Below are positions 6,446-12,299 of a stretch of DNA of 12,299 nucleotides, piece by piece; position 1 is the stretch's first letter; every line of letters begins with the position of its first letter. This stretch comes from an uncultured Fusobacterium sp. (lineage in GTDB: Bacteria; Fusobacteriota; Fusobacteriia; Fusobacteriales; Fusobacteriaceae). A program made the position numbers and the translations under genes. The stretch is taken from NCBI GenBank assembly GCA_900545035.1, contig UQXM01000046.1, positions 1 through 12,299 of the forward strand. The letters are read 5' to 3'. The notes beneath the pieces were generated by a model. It did no database searches. It saw nothing but the letters and a program-made list of their open reading frames with translations, and had not been told where the DNA came from.

Positions 6446-6832
6446 TTATTTGCTGCTTGTCCATAATCCATGAAGATTACAATATTCTCTCGCTTTTACT
6501 GTTTCCCCTTTAGGTACTTCAAAGAAAGCCTCAGGAGCATCTCCGGGTTTTAAATATTTTCTGTAAAGCTTATCACCGTCAACCAAAATTTCAATCATAG
6601 TGATGTAGTGAGCATCCAACATTGGGTGGGCAGTTTCCTTACCTACTTTTACAAGATACCCATTTTCTTTTTCTTCAATAAAAGGAACATGTTTTTCTTT
6701 TGCCGCATCTTCTGTGTGTTCTTCCAGTTTCTCAAATTTTGCCTGAGCTGAACAAGTACACTCTTTATTTTCTTTGTAAAGAACTTCTGCCACTGCTCCG
6801 CATTCTGACTTAAAAACATCAAACTTATCCAT
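6446..6832 (-). CDS. Superoxide reductase (desulfoferrodoxin family) with degenerate N-terminal iron site
   Basis: A 128-aa cytoplasmic superoxide reductase, reducing superoxide to hydrogen peroxide without making oxygen. The catalytic Fe(His)4Cys centre is complete: EKH (His48, with the Glu46-Lys47 pair), HPMLDAH (His69, His75) and YCNLH (Cys118, His121). The N-terminal desulforedoxin-like domain is altered. The family's CxxC followed by adjacent CC needs four cysteines for the second iron; here only Cys11, Cys25 and Cys27 remain, with Lys8 where the first should be. The second iron is therefore probably absent, as in the Treponema-type class. AGGAGG is 7 bases upstream of the ATG. It lies 42 bases downstream of perR in the same direction, so it should be controlled by that peroxide sensor. 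Confidence 0.95.
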   Translation of the reverse strand: MDKFDVFKSECGAVAEVLYKENKECTCSAQAKFEKLEEHTEDAAKEKHVPFIEEKENGYLVKVGKETAHPMLDAHYITMIEILVDGDKLYRKYLKPGDAPEAFFEVPKGETVKAREYCNLHGLWTSSK

Positions 6833-6852
6833 TCTTATTCCTCCTTTATTTA

Positions 6853-6876
6853 AACTCTCCTTATTTTCTGAGAGTT
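6853..6876 (-). other. Hairpin between perR and the superoxide reductase gene
   Basis: A 7-bp perfect inverted repeat (6853-6859 with 6870-6876) with a 10-base loop spans the perR stop codon and the 5' part of the spacer. On the coding strand it is not followed by a T-run, so it is not a standard terminator there. It could tune mRNA stability or read-through between the two genes. On the + strand it is followed by a T-run (AATTTTTT) and could limit antisense transcription into perR. Confidence 0.35.
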
Positions 6877-7303
6877 AATTTTTTATTCCCTCTTCTATAC
6901 AGTGTCTGCATACACCTTTAAAATATATGTGTTTCTCTTTTATATCAAACCCCTCAAGCCCTGCAAGGTCAAGAGTATCTCCGTTTATTTCGACATCGTA
7001 GATATTACCGCATTTTTCACATTTAAAATGTCCGTGAAGCTCCAAATACGCATCATATCTTGTTTCATTTTCCTCTATCACAAGAATATTGGCAATCCCT
7101 CTTTCAATAAACAGATTAAGTGTATTGTATACAGTTGTTTTTGAAAGAGTGGGTATTTCCTTGTTAAGAGCTTTATATATAGTATCAACAGTAGGATGTA
7201 TTCTGTTTTCTAAAAGGAACTCGTATATTTTCATTCTCTGGTAAGATGGTTTTATTCCGTGTTCTTTTAAATAGTCCCCGACATTTTCCACATTATGTGT
7301 CAT
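6875..7303 (-). CDS. perR: Peroxide-responsive repressor PerR (Fur family)
   Basis: A 142-aa Fur-family metalloregulator. The N-terminal winged helix (about 1-83) includes IKPSYQRMKIYEFL and LSKTTVYNTLNLF. The C-terminal dimer domain holds two CxxC pairs for structural zinc, C95/C98 and C132/C135. The five regulatory-metal ligands of Bacillus PerR (H37, D85, H91, H93, D104) are all present one position earlier: H36, D84, H90, H92 and D103. Asp84 instead of Glu is the residue that marks PerR rather than Fur, and makes the Fe2+ form sensitive to peroxide through histidine oxidation. AGGAGG (7312-7317) is 8 bases from the ATG. The gene has its own promoter with a Per box, so it is probably autoregulated, and it is followed by superoxide reductase. 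Confidence 0.94.
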   Translation of the reverse strand: MTHNVENVGDYLKEHGIKPSYQRMKIYEFLLENRIHPTVDTIYKALNKEIPTLSKTTVYNTLNLFIERGIANILVIEENETRYDAYLELHGHFKCEKCGNIYDVEINGDTLDLAGLEGFDIKEKHIYFKGVCRHCIEEGIKN

Positions 7304-7337
7304 TTTACATTCCTCCTTTCAGCTAATCTAATCAATT

Positions 7338-7352
7338 TTGTAATTATTATAA
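7338..7352. promoter_or_regulatory. Per box over the perR transcription start
   Basis: TTGTAATTATTATAA matches the Bacillus Per box consensus TTATAATnATTATAA at 13 of 14 defined positions. It covers the predicted start site (about 7350), just downstream of the -10. An overlapping perfect 7-1-7 palindrome, TATAATTCAATTATA (7348-7362), covers the -10 itself, so three half-sites are stacked. AT-rich DNA produces such matches by chance, but position and gene identity both fit. Confidence 0.65.
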
Positions 7353-7356
7353 TTCA

Positions 7357-7385
7357 ATTATATAAAAAAATACCAAAAAAGTAAA
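7357..7385 (-). promoter_or_regulatory. Candidate perR-sor promoter
   Basis: On the - strand, TTTACT (7380-7385), a 17-base T-rich spacer and a perfect TATAAT (7357-7362). Predicted start is near 7350, leaving a leader of about 47 bases. The promoter lies in the gap between the acetyltransferase gene and perR, making perR-sor a separate unit from truA. Confidence 0.7.
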
Positions 7386-7400
7386 GTATTAGTTGAAAAG

Positions 7401-7415
7401 TTATAAAATTTATAA
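7401..7415. promoter_or_regulatory. Weak second Per-box-like palindrome
   Basis: TTATAAAATTTATAA is an inverted repeat matching the Per box consensus at 12 of 14 positions. It spans the acetyltransferase stop codon, about 50-65 bases upstream of the perR start. Its extreme AT content makes chance likely. Confidence 0.25.
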
Positions 7416-7856
7416 TTTTTTCATCATCACATAACGGTCTATTCCCGGCTCATATTCATCTATTTCCAAAGACTTTATATAGTAATCAAGATTTTTGTAA
7501 AGAGTTATTGCTTTTTCATTTTTCGGGTCAACTGTAAGAGAAATTATTTCTATTCCGTAATTTTTAAAATAATTTTCACAATGAACAAGGAGATTTGTTC
7601 CTATCCCCTGTTCCCGATACTTTTCCATAACAGAAAAACCATAAAGAAAAGCCTCCGGTCTGTCAAAAGCTACCATAAATTCTGCCGCTCCTATAACTAT
7701 TCCCTTTTCAATCACCGCAAATACTCTGCCAAATTTTACAATAGGCTTTAATATCCATAAATTTACTCCTCCGAATCTTCCGAAAGTGGATTTTTCCATT
7801 TCCACTATTCCGTCCATTATATCTTTGTCATCTATGGATACTTCTACAATTCTCAT
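7410..7856 (-). CDS. GNAT-family N-acetyltransferase
   Basis: A 148-aa single-domain GNAT enzyme, expected to transfer acetyl from acetyl-CoA to an amine; the substrate cannot be told. The acetyl-CoA pyrophosphate-binding motif is YREQGIGTNLL (residues 80-90), preceded by the strand FLYGFSVMEK and followed by ISLTVDPKNEKAITLYKNLDY, the usual motif B with the 'N..A..LY...GF/Y' pattern. AGGAGA (7861-7866), overlapping the truA stop codon, is the ribosome binding site. The gene starts only 8 bases after truA ends, so the two are almost certainly co-transcribed. A link to tRNA modification or RimI-like protein acetylation is possible but not supported by specific residues. Confidence 0.88.
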   Translation of the reverse strand: MRIVEVSIDDKDIMDGIVEMEKSTFGRFGGVNLWILKPIVKFGRVFAVIEKGIVIGAAEFMVAFDRPEAFLYGFSVMEKYREQGIGTNLLVHCENYFKNYGIEIISLTVDPKNEKAITLYKNLDYYIKSLEIDEYEPGIDRYVMMKKL

Positions 7857-7864
7857 ATTCTCTC

Positions 7865-8602
7865 CTAATATTCCACCTTTGTAAGATAAAGTCCTCCCGG
7901 CTCAGCAACTTCTGTCTTTCTCGGTTTGTCCGGCTCATTCAAAAGAAGTTCAATATAATCTGCCGGTTTTCTGCCGAAATATACATCAAGAGCCGTTCCC
8001 ACAATTATTCTCACCTGTGTTTTCAAAAAAGCACTTCCTTCAATATATATTCCTATCTCATTTTCATTTTTATAGTATACTTCTATTTTATAAATTTCTC
8101 TCACTGTGGTTCTGTTATTTTCATCTTTTATTCTGAAATTATTAAAATCATGTTTACCTTTCAGCACAGAAAGTATCTCCGTAAGTTTTTCGGGATTTAC
8201 AGATTTTGGTATATATGTCTTATATCTTCTGGAAAACACATCTTTTTTCCATGTAAGGATATACTCATAAGCTCTTAATTTAGGCATATAACGAGCATTA
8301 AAATCCATATTTTCCTCACAGATATGAAACACATCTATATCGGGAGGAAGAAGTTTGTTCACAGCTCTTTTTAAATTTTCCAACGGTATTGTTACAGATG
8401 AATCAACAAAAAAATTTGAAACCTGTACTCTTGCATGAACTCCCCTGTCTGTCCGTCCTGCTGTTGTGAGATTAACTTCACTTTTTAAAATTATGTTAAG
8501 CACTCTTTCAATTTCTCCCTGCACCGTTCTTTTATCTGGCTGTCTTTGAAATCCGTAAAAATCACTGCCGTCATATGAATATGAAATTTTTATATTTCTC
8601 AT
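7865..8602 (-). CDS. truA: tRNA pseudouridine(38-40) synthase TruA
   Basis: A 245-aa pseudouridine synthase that isomerises uridines 38-40 in the anticodon stem-loop of many tRNAs. The signature regions are present: SYDGSDFYGFQRQP near the start, TVQGEIE (26-32), and the catalytic loop AGRTDRGVHA with nucleophile Asp52. Later come FNARYMPKLRAYEY and the C-terminal FLKTQVRIIVGTALDV segment. Length is normal. ATG 8600-8602 is chosen because AGGAG (8608-8612) is 5 bases upstream and the family begins at RNIKISYSYDG; an in-frame ATG at 8623 precedes that site. It has its own promoter and heads a two-gene unit with the acetyltransferase. Confidence 0.97.
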   Translation of the reverse strand: MRNIKISYSYDGSDFYGFQRQPDKRTVQGEIERVLNIILKSEVNLTTAGRTDRGVHARVQVSNFFVDSSVTIPLENLKRAVNKLLPPDIDVFHICEENMDFNARYMPKLRAYEYILTWKKDVFSRRYKTYIPKSVNPEKLTEILSVLKGKHDFNNFRIKDENNRTTVREIYKIEVYYKNENEIGIYIEGSAFLKTQVRIIVGTALDVYFGRKPADYIELLLNEPDKPRKTEVAEPGGLYLTKVEY

Positions 8603-8632
8603 ACACTCTCCTAAAACAATCAATCTATATAT

Positions 8633-8661
8633 AGCATATAGCTAAATCCAAGAATTGTCAA
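8633..8661 (-). promoter_or_regulatory. Candidate truA promoter
   Basis: On the - strand, a perfect -35 TTGACA (8656-8661), 17 bases, then TATGCT (8633-8638), four of six consensus bases. The -35 directly abuts the T-run of the upstream amidohydrolase terminator, so termination and re-initiation are packed within about 65 bases. Confidence 0.65.
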
Positions 8662-8697
8662 ATAAAAAAGAACTGCTGTATTTACAAACACAGCAGT
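8662..8697 (-). terminator. Rho-independent terminator after the amidohydrolase gene
   Basis: An 8-bp perfect stem (8672-8679 with 8690-8697) with a 10-base loop is followed on the - strand by TTCTTTTTTATT. It begins 8 bases after the amidohydrolase stop codon and closes the AEC / GltS-like / M20 operon. Confidence 0.85.
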
Positions 8698-8704
8698 CTG
8701 TATT

Positions 8705-9868
8705 TTATTTTTTCAGATAATTCACTGCATAAGCTGCATACATTGAAGCCGCAACAGGCAGTGCTCTTTCGTCCACAGAAAATTTCGGATGATGATGAGG
8801 ATAATAATTTTCTGTTCCTGTTCCCACAAAACATAAAACGCCCTCTCTTTCATTACTGAAATATGAGAAATCCTCACTTCCTGTAATTTTAGGGAAAGTT
8901 GTAAGAGCTTCTTCTCCAAAAGTTTCTCTCACTGCCTCCTCTGCAATTTTTGAACATCTTTCATCATTTATTGTAACAGGTACAAGATATTCATATTCTG
9001 TTACAGCCTCTGCTCTGTATGCTGCTGCTGTATTTTTGGCTATTCTGTCTATCATCCCGTGGAATTTTCCTCTGACTTCTGCACTGAAAGCTCTTGTTGT
9101 TCCATCCATAAAAGCTTCCGGAGCTATTACATTAAATCTGCTTCCTGATTTTATTTGTCCCACACTCACAACAGCTGTTTCAAGAGGAGATATCTCTCTG
9201 CTTACAATAGACTGCAAATTCATAACTATGGCAGAACCTGCCACAACCGCATCAACTCCCTGATGAGGAAGTGAGCCGTGTCCACCTTTTCCTGTAACTT
9301 TTATTCTGAACAAATCTGTTGAAGCCATTCTCGGACCTGCTTCCACAGAAATTTTTCCCAGTTCAATATCTGCCCAGATATGAATACCGAATACTCCGTC
9401 CACACCTTCAAGAGCTCCCTCTTCTATCATTTTTTTCGCTCCCCACGCTGTTTCTTCAGCAGGCTGGAAGAAAAGTTTTACAGTTCCCTGTATTTCATCT
9501 TTTATTTCATTTAAAATTTTTGCAGCTCCAAGAAGTGAAGCTATATGTCCGTCATGTCCGCAAGCATGCATAAGCCCTTCTTTTTTGGAAGCAAAAGGAA
9601 GTCCTGTGCACTCTTTTACTTGAAGTGCATCCATATCAGCACGAAGTGCCACGGTTTTTCCGGGTTTTCCTCCTTGTATCGTTCCTATTACCCCTGTTCC
9701 GGCTGCTGAAACATAAGGTATCCCCATTTTATCCAATTCTTCCTTTATTTTTGCAGATGTATTGTATTCCTCTGTACTCGGCTCCGGATTTTCGTGGAAG
9801 TATCTTCTCATTTCAACCATGTAATCTTTATATTTTTCACCCAACTTTTGTATATTTTTTCCTGACAT
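8705..9868 (-). CDS. M20-family amidohydrolase (N-acyl amino acid / aminobenzoyl-glutamate type)
   Basis: A 387-aa cytoplasmic metallo-amidohydrolase of the M20D group (hippurate hydrolase, N-acetyl-L,L-diaminopimelate deacetylase, AbgB relatives), with no signal peptide. Metal ligands are visible: ADMDAL (77-82), HACGHDGH with Cys103 and His105, the PAEE pair Glu138/Glu139, His163 in GIH, and a histidine in the HHHP cluster (358-361). The lid domain is around 185-300, with GKGGHGSLPHQG carrying the conserved His that reaches across the dimer. The reaction is hydrolysis of an amide between an acyl group and an amino acid; the substrate is not determined. AAGGGGG precedes the ATG by 8 bases. 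It starts 18 bases after the membrane-protein gene ends, suggesting that gene imports or exports its substrate or product. Confidence 0.95.
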   Translation of the reverse strand: MSGKNIQKLGEKYKDYMVEMRRYFHENPEPSTEEYNTSAKIKEELDKMGIPYVSAAGTGVIGTIQGGKPGKTVALRADMDALQVKECTGLPFASKKEGLMHACGHDGHIASLLGAAKILNEIKDEIQGTVKLFFQPAEETAWGAKKMIEEGALEGVDGVFGIHIWADIELGKISVEAGPRMASTDLFRIKVTGKGGHGSLPHQGVDAVVAGSAIVMNLQSIVSREISPLETAVVSVGQIKSGSRFNVIAPEAFMDGTTRAFSAEVRGKFHGMIDRIAKNTAAAYRAEAVTEYEYLVPVTINDERCSKIAEEAVRETFGEEALTTFPKITGSEDFSYFSNEREGVLCFVGTGTENYYPHHHPKFSVDERALPVAASMYAAYAVNYLKK

Positions 9869-9886
9869 TTTTATTTCCCCCTTAAA

Positions 9887-11068
9887 CTATAACAAATTTT
9901 TAAATACTCCTGCTATTACAACCGAAACTATTGTTACTGTTGTAAATCCTCCTATAAGCATTTTCGGAAGCATTTCTCCCATTAAAAATTCTCTCTCCTG
10001 CTCATCTTCTGTCAGAGCTTTTACAGCTTCCTGTGTAAGAATATAGTTTGGCGGAAAACCATAAAGAGCTGTAAGAGCTACAGAAAATGCCATTTCTCTC
10101 GAATATCCCAAAACTTTTCCTATTCCTATTGAAACCACAGCCATACCGATAACTCCGAAAATTATTATTCCGATAAGAGGAATTATAAGCTCGGCAAGCA
10201 TTGCCGGTGTCGCCTTTGAAAGACTGGCAAAAATAAATGCCATAAGTGCTGTCATAAAAAATCCAAAACTGTTTGCCAGAGTAAGAGGCTGTCTTTCGAT
10301 AAATCCTATTTCTGCCGCAATTACTCCAAGAATAAGCATTACAATATATTTTGAAACTGCTCCTCCTGTAAATACATCAATATAATGGGACATTACCATA
10401 AGAACTCCAAGCTTTGTATAAAGCATATATGTTGTCTGATATTTCTTATCCATCGGAGCAAACAATCTGAATCTGCTGACTTCTTCCTTTACCTCCTCGC
10501 TTATCTCTCCATTTTTCTCATTAGTGGAATTTCTGTATTTGGAAAGAAGCCTCTGCCCTTCTTTTTTCAGCATTATTGATGTAAGAGGATATCCTGCAAA
10601 TCCCTGCATTACATAAACTATAATTGCAAGAACAGCAAATGCCTCAAGCCCCTTTGCTTTTGCAGCTTCCGACATAATAATTGCCGCTACAAGTCCTCCT
10701 GTCAAAGGAGGTGTTGTAATCACAGCCATATCCCAGCCGAAAACTATTTTTCCAAGAGTAAGTGTTCCGAGACAGATTCCCGCAATTCCCCCAAGAGCAA
10801 CTGCCACTGTTTTCCACTGACTTATCATTTCCTTAAAACTCAGCATTGTCCCCATATGTCCGACAAGTGTAAGCATTGCAAGTGTTACAACAGGTGCTGT
10901 AAATCCTGCAAGGTCCACTATATTTTCAGGGAAAAAAGTCCAAAATCCCCCCAGAAAAATTGCTGCCGATACAAAAACAGACGGTATAAAGGCTTTCGTT
11001 TTCATTGAAACAATCTCCCCTACCGTCAGAACTATCAATACAATTAAAAATGCAACTGTCAAATTCAT
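9887..11068 (-). CDS. Polytopic membrane protein, GltS-like transporter (substrate unknown)
   Basis: A 393-aa, very hydrophobic inner-membrane protein with about ten to twelve predicted spans and one long hydrophilic loop at about 168-210 (EEVKEEVSRF). Two similar loops, TPPLTGGLVAA (119-129) and LYGFPPNYILTQEAV (335-349), stand in the two halves. This recalls the inverted-repeat, broken-helix design of sodium:glutamate symporters (GltS/ESS) and related elevator carriers. I infer a secondary transporter but cannot name a family with certainty. AGGGGTGG stands a few bases before the ATG. It is followed 18 bases later by the M20 amidohydrolase, as AbgT is linked with the aminobenzoyl-glutamate hydrolase genes in E. 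coli. A role moving N-acyl amino acids or released amino acids is therefore plausible. It has a candidate promoter in the 96-base gap after the AEC gene. Confidence 0.8.
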   Translation of the reverse strand: MNLTVAFLIVLIVLTVGEIVSMKTKAFIPSVFVSAAIFLGGFWTFFPENIVDLAGFTAPVVTLAMLTLVGHMGTMLSFKEMISQWKTVAVALGGIAGICLGTLTLGKIVFGWDMAVITTPPLTGGLVAAIIMSEAAKAKGLEAFAVLAIIVYVMQGFAGYPLTSIMLKKEGQRLLSKYRNSTNEKNGEISEEVKEEVSRFRLFAPMDKKYQTTYMLYTKLGVLMVMSHYIDVFTGGAVSKYIVMLILGVIAAEIGFIERQPLTLANSFGFFMTALMAFIFASLSKATPAMLAELIIPLIGIIIFGVIGMAVVSIGIGKVLGYSREMAFSVALTALYGFPPNYILTQEAVKALTEDEQEREFLMGEMLPKMLIGGFTTVTIVSVVIAGVFKNLL

Positions 11069-11128
11069 GCTACCACCCCTGTCTGTTTTTTAAGTACAAT
11101 ATAATCAAAAAAATAATATTTATACTAG

Positions 11129-11157
11129 ATGATACTCCAACAGAGGCGATTAGTAAA
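11129..11157 (-). promoter_or_regulatory. Candidate promoter for the GltS-like gene and amidohydrolase
   Basis: On the - strand, TTTACT (11152-11157), 17 bases, TATCAT (11129-11134), in the gap after the AEC permease gene. It repeats the TTTACT-17 pattern of the perR and PPOX promoters. No terminator separates it from the AEC gene, so the three genes may also be read as one unit. Confidence 0.5.
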
Positions 11158-11164
11158 GCTTTTT

Positions 11165-12085
11165 TTACACATATTCCAAAAGAATTGTTATAAGCGGAAG
11201 TGTAATCAGAGAAAATACTGTTGACACAAAAATAATTTTTGAAGCAAATCCCGGGTCAACATCATATTTTTGTGCAAGCATAGCTGTGGCACTGGCAGCA
11301 GGCATTCCCGTAAGTACCACACATACATTTCCGGGAAGTTCCTCCACAGGCAGAATAAATCTTACAAATACAAGAATTATCATCGGTATAATTATAAGTC
11401 TTACAGCCGAAAAAATTATTGCTGTTTTATTAAAAATTTCTTTTACATTTACTTCACTCAAAATTCCTCCGATAACAAACATACTCAAAGCTGTGTTACA
11501 CTGTCCGATAGCCGCTATTGTTTTATTAATTGGTTTCGGCGGAACTATTCCCACAGATCCCAGAAGCATAAGAGCTACTCCTATGTATATTGAAACAATA
11601 CATGGATGAGTCAGAACTTTTTTGGCTATATTATTTTTCTCTCCTTTTCCTGCAAAAAGAGAAATTCCTGCAGACCACATAACTATTCTCTGGGGAATTA
11701 AAAATACTGAAGCATAAAGAAGTCCCATAGGTCCGTAAACACTTTCCACAATAGGCATTCCCATATATGAACCGTTCGGTACCATTGTCCCATATTTACA
11801 GCAGATTTTTTTGTTTCCTTCCACTCTATTCCACAGAAAAAGATTGAGAAAACTGCACATTACCTGTATTCCCATTGAAATCAACAAAACTGTTATTGTA
11901 GAAATCAAAAGTTCACGGGTAAGTTTCAGCTGAAAAGATTTAATAATTGCACAAGGAAGCACAACTGTAAGAATAATATTTGTTACCTGTTTTCTGGTTT
12001 CCTTATCAAAATATCCCTTTTTTGCAAGAACATATCCCACAACCAGCAGTAAAAATATCTGTATCTGTAATGAAGCCATTTCCAT
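11165..12085 (-). CDS. AEC-family permease (auxin efflux carrier / malate permease type)
   Basis: A 306-aa inner-membrane protein with about ten hydrophobic spans in two five-helix halves. Family marks are PNGSYMGMPIVESVYGP (around residue 104), the amphipathic N-terminus QIQIFLLLVVGYVLAKKGYFD, CNTALSMFVIGGIL, and GMPAASATAMLAQKYDVDP near the end, the conserved broken-helix segments of AEC transporters. Characterised bacterial members move malate or other organic anions; the substrate here is unknown. ATG 12083-12085 is chosen because GAGG stands 8 bases upstream; a second ATG two codons on is possible. It leads the - strand group with the GltS-like protein and the amidohydrolase, under its own promoter. 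Confidence 0.94.
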   Translation of the reverse strand: MEMASLQIQIFLLLVVGYVLAKKGYFDKETRKQVTNIILTVVLPCAIIKSFQLKLTRELLISTITVLLISMGIQVMCSFLNLFLWNRVEGNKKICCKYGTMVPNGSYMGMPIVESVYGPMGLLYASVFLIPQRIVMWSAGISLFAGKGEKNNIAKKVLTHPCIVSIYIGVALMLLGSVGIVPPKPINKTIAAIGQCNTALSMFVIGGILSEVNVKEIFNKTAIIFSAVRLIIIPMIILVFVRFILPVEELPGNVCVVLTGMPAASATAMLAQKYDVDPGFASKIIFVSTVFSLITLPLITILLEYV

Positions 12086-12121
12086 TTTCTTTACCTCGAT
12101 TTAAAATTTGTCTTTATTTAA

Positions 12122-12150
12122 ATTATAGTAATTTTAGCATTTTTATGCAA
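12122..12150 (-). promoter_or_regulatory. Candidate promoter of the AEC permease gene
   Basis: On the - strand, TTGCAT (12145-12150), exactly 17 bases, then a perfect TATAAT (12122-12127), identical in hexamers and spacing to the HxlR promoter. The -35 forms half of a small inverted repeat, GCAT/ATGC around four A's, which could be an operator. It lies just after the outer-membrane protein terminator. Confidence 0.65.
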
Positions 12151-12167
12151 ATATATTTTATTAAGAA

Positions 12168-12199
12168 AAAAACGGCACAAAATTAATTGTACCGTTTTT
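12168..12199 (-). terminator. Rho-independent terminator of the outer-membrane protein gene
   Basis: A 13-bp stem (12168-12180 with 12187-12199) with a 6-base loop. The single imperfect pair (12176/12191) is G-U on the - strand but C-A on the + strand, so it favours leftward transcripts. On the - strand the stem ends in a T-run extending to 12166. It lies 26 bases after the stop at 12226-12228. Confidence 0.85.
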
Positions 12200-12225
12200 C
12201 AAAATTTTTACTGTTTAATATTATT

Positions 12226-12299
12226 TTAGAAACGATAAGATACTCCTGCTGTTATTCTGCTGTCGTCTCCGCTGTCTGACCACATCATTTCGTATTTTC
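12226..12299 (-). CDS. C-terminus of an outer-membrane beta-barrel protein (partial)
   Basis: The last 24 codons of a gene entering from the right read KYEMMWSDSGDDSRI and then TAGVSYRF before TAA (12226-12228). A terminal strand with alternating hydrophobic residues and a final Phe is the recognition signal for the BAM machinery in diderm outer-membrane barrels, as in fusobacterial porins and autotransporters. The rest of the gene lies outside the window, so the specific type is unknown. Confidence 0.75.
   Translation of the reverse strand, partial: KYEMMWSDSGDDSRITAGVSYRF

Noticed and set aside
6853..6876. Hairpin between perR and the superoxide reductase gene as a terminator
   Set aside because: No T-run follows it on the coding strand and the two genes are functionally linked, so it is listed only as a hairpin.
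1..12299. Mobile elements, CRISPR, tRNA or rRNA genes, riboswitches, toxin-antitoxin or defence genes
   Set aside because: No transposase, regularly spaced repeats, cloverleaf-like sequences or conserved riboswitch cores were seen; MazG here is the house-cleaning enzyme and there is no MazEF pair next to it.

Overview
This 12.3-kb window comes from a low-GC, AT-rich, anaerobic diderm bacterium, most likely a Fusobacterium or close relative. Three things point that way. Codon use and intergenic DNA are very AT-rich. A PerR-type peroxide sensor sits in an operon with a superoxide reductase, which is typical of anaerobes. The right edge carries a partial C-terminus ending in Tyr-Arg-Phe, as expected of an outer-membrane beta-barrel. 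The genus is an inference; no rRNA or other definitive marker is present.

Layout, left to right. (1) 1-1010: the possible tail of an upstream + gene, a terminator, then a pyridoxamine-phosphate-oxidase-like flavoprotein gene (-) broken by one extra base in an A9 run. It is divergent from an HxlR-family regulator (+), and the two promoters share one -10 element. (2) 1059-6435: a + strand housekeeping block, mfd (transcription-repair coupling factor), mazG (NTP pyrophosphohydrolase), rqcP (S4-domain ribosome quality-control factor), ispE (isoprenoid kinase) and spoVG (RNA/DNA-binding regulator). mazG starts inside mfd and ispE shares one base with rqcP. A strong candidate promoter precedes rqcP and a perfect hairpin terminator follows spoVG. 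The set resembles the spoVG-mfd-yabN-yabO neighbourhood of Bacillus. (3) 6446-8661: a - strand block, truA plus a GNAT acetyltransferase, then perR plus a superoxide reductase. perR has its own promoter with a near-consensus Per box over the start site. (4) 8665-12150: a - strand transport and hydrolase operon, with an AEC-family permease, a GltS-like polytopic membrane protein and an M20 amidohydrolase that ends at a terminator. (5) 12168-12299: the terminator and C-terminus of an outer-membrane protein gene running in from the right.

How the genes work together. Block 2 maintains nucleic acids and translation (stalled RNA polymerase, damaged NTPs, stalled ribosomes) and adds one isoprenoid step. 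The perR-sor pair is a self-contained oxidative-stress unit: superoxide is reduced to peroxide, and peroxide inactivates the repressor. The hydrolase with two adjacent permeases looks like a scavenging unit for N-acyl amino acids or similar amides, substrate unknown. I see no mobile element, CRISPR array, tRNA or rRNA. The window is mostly ordinary core genome; the most notable items are the frameshifted flavoprotein, the shared promoter, the Per box and the degenerate desulforedoxin domain of the superoxide reductase.
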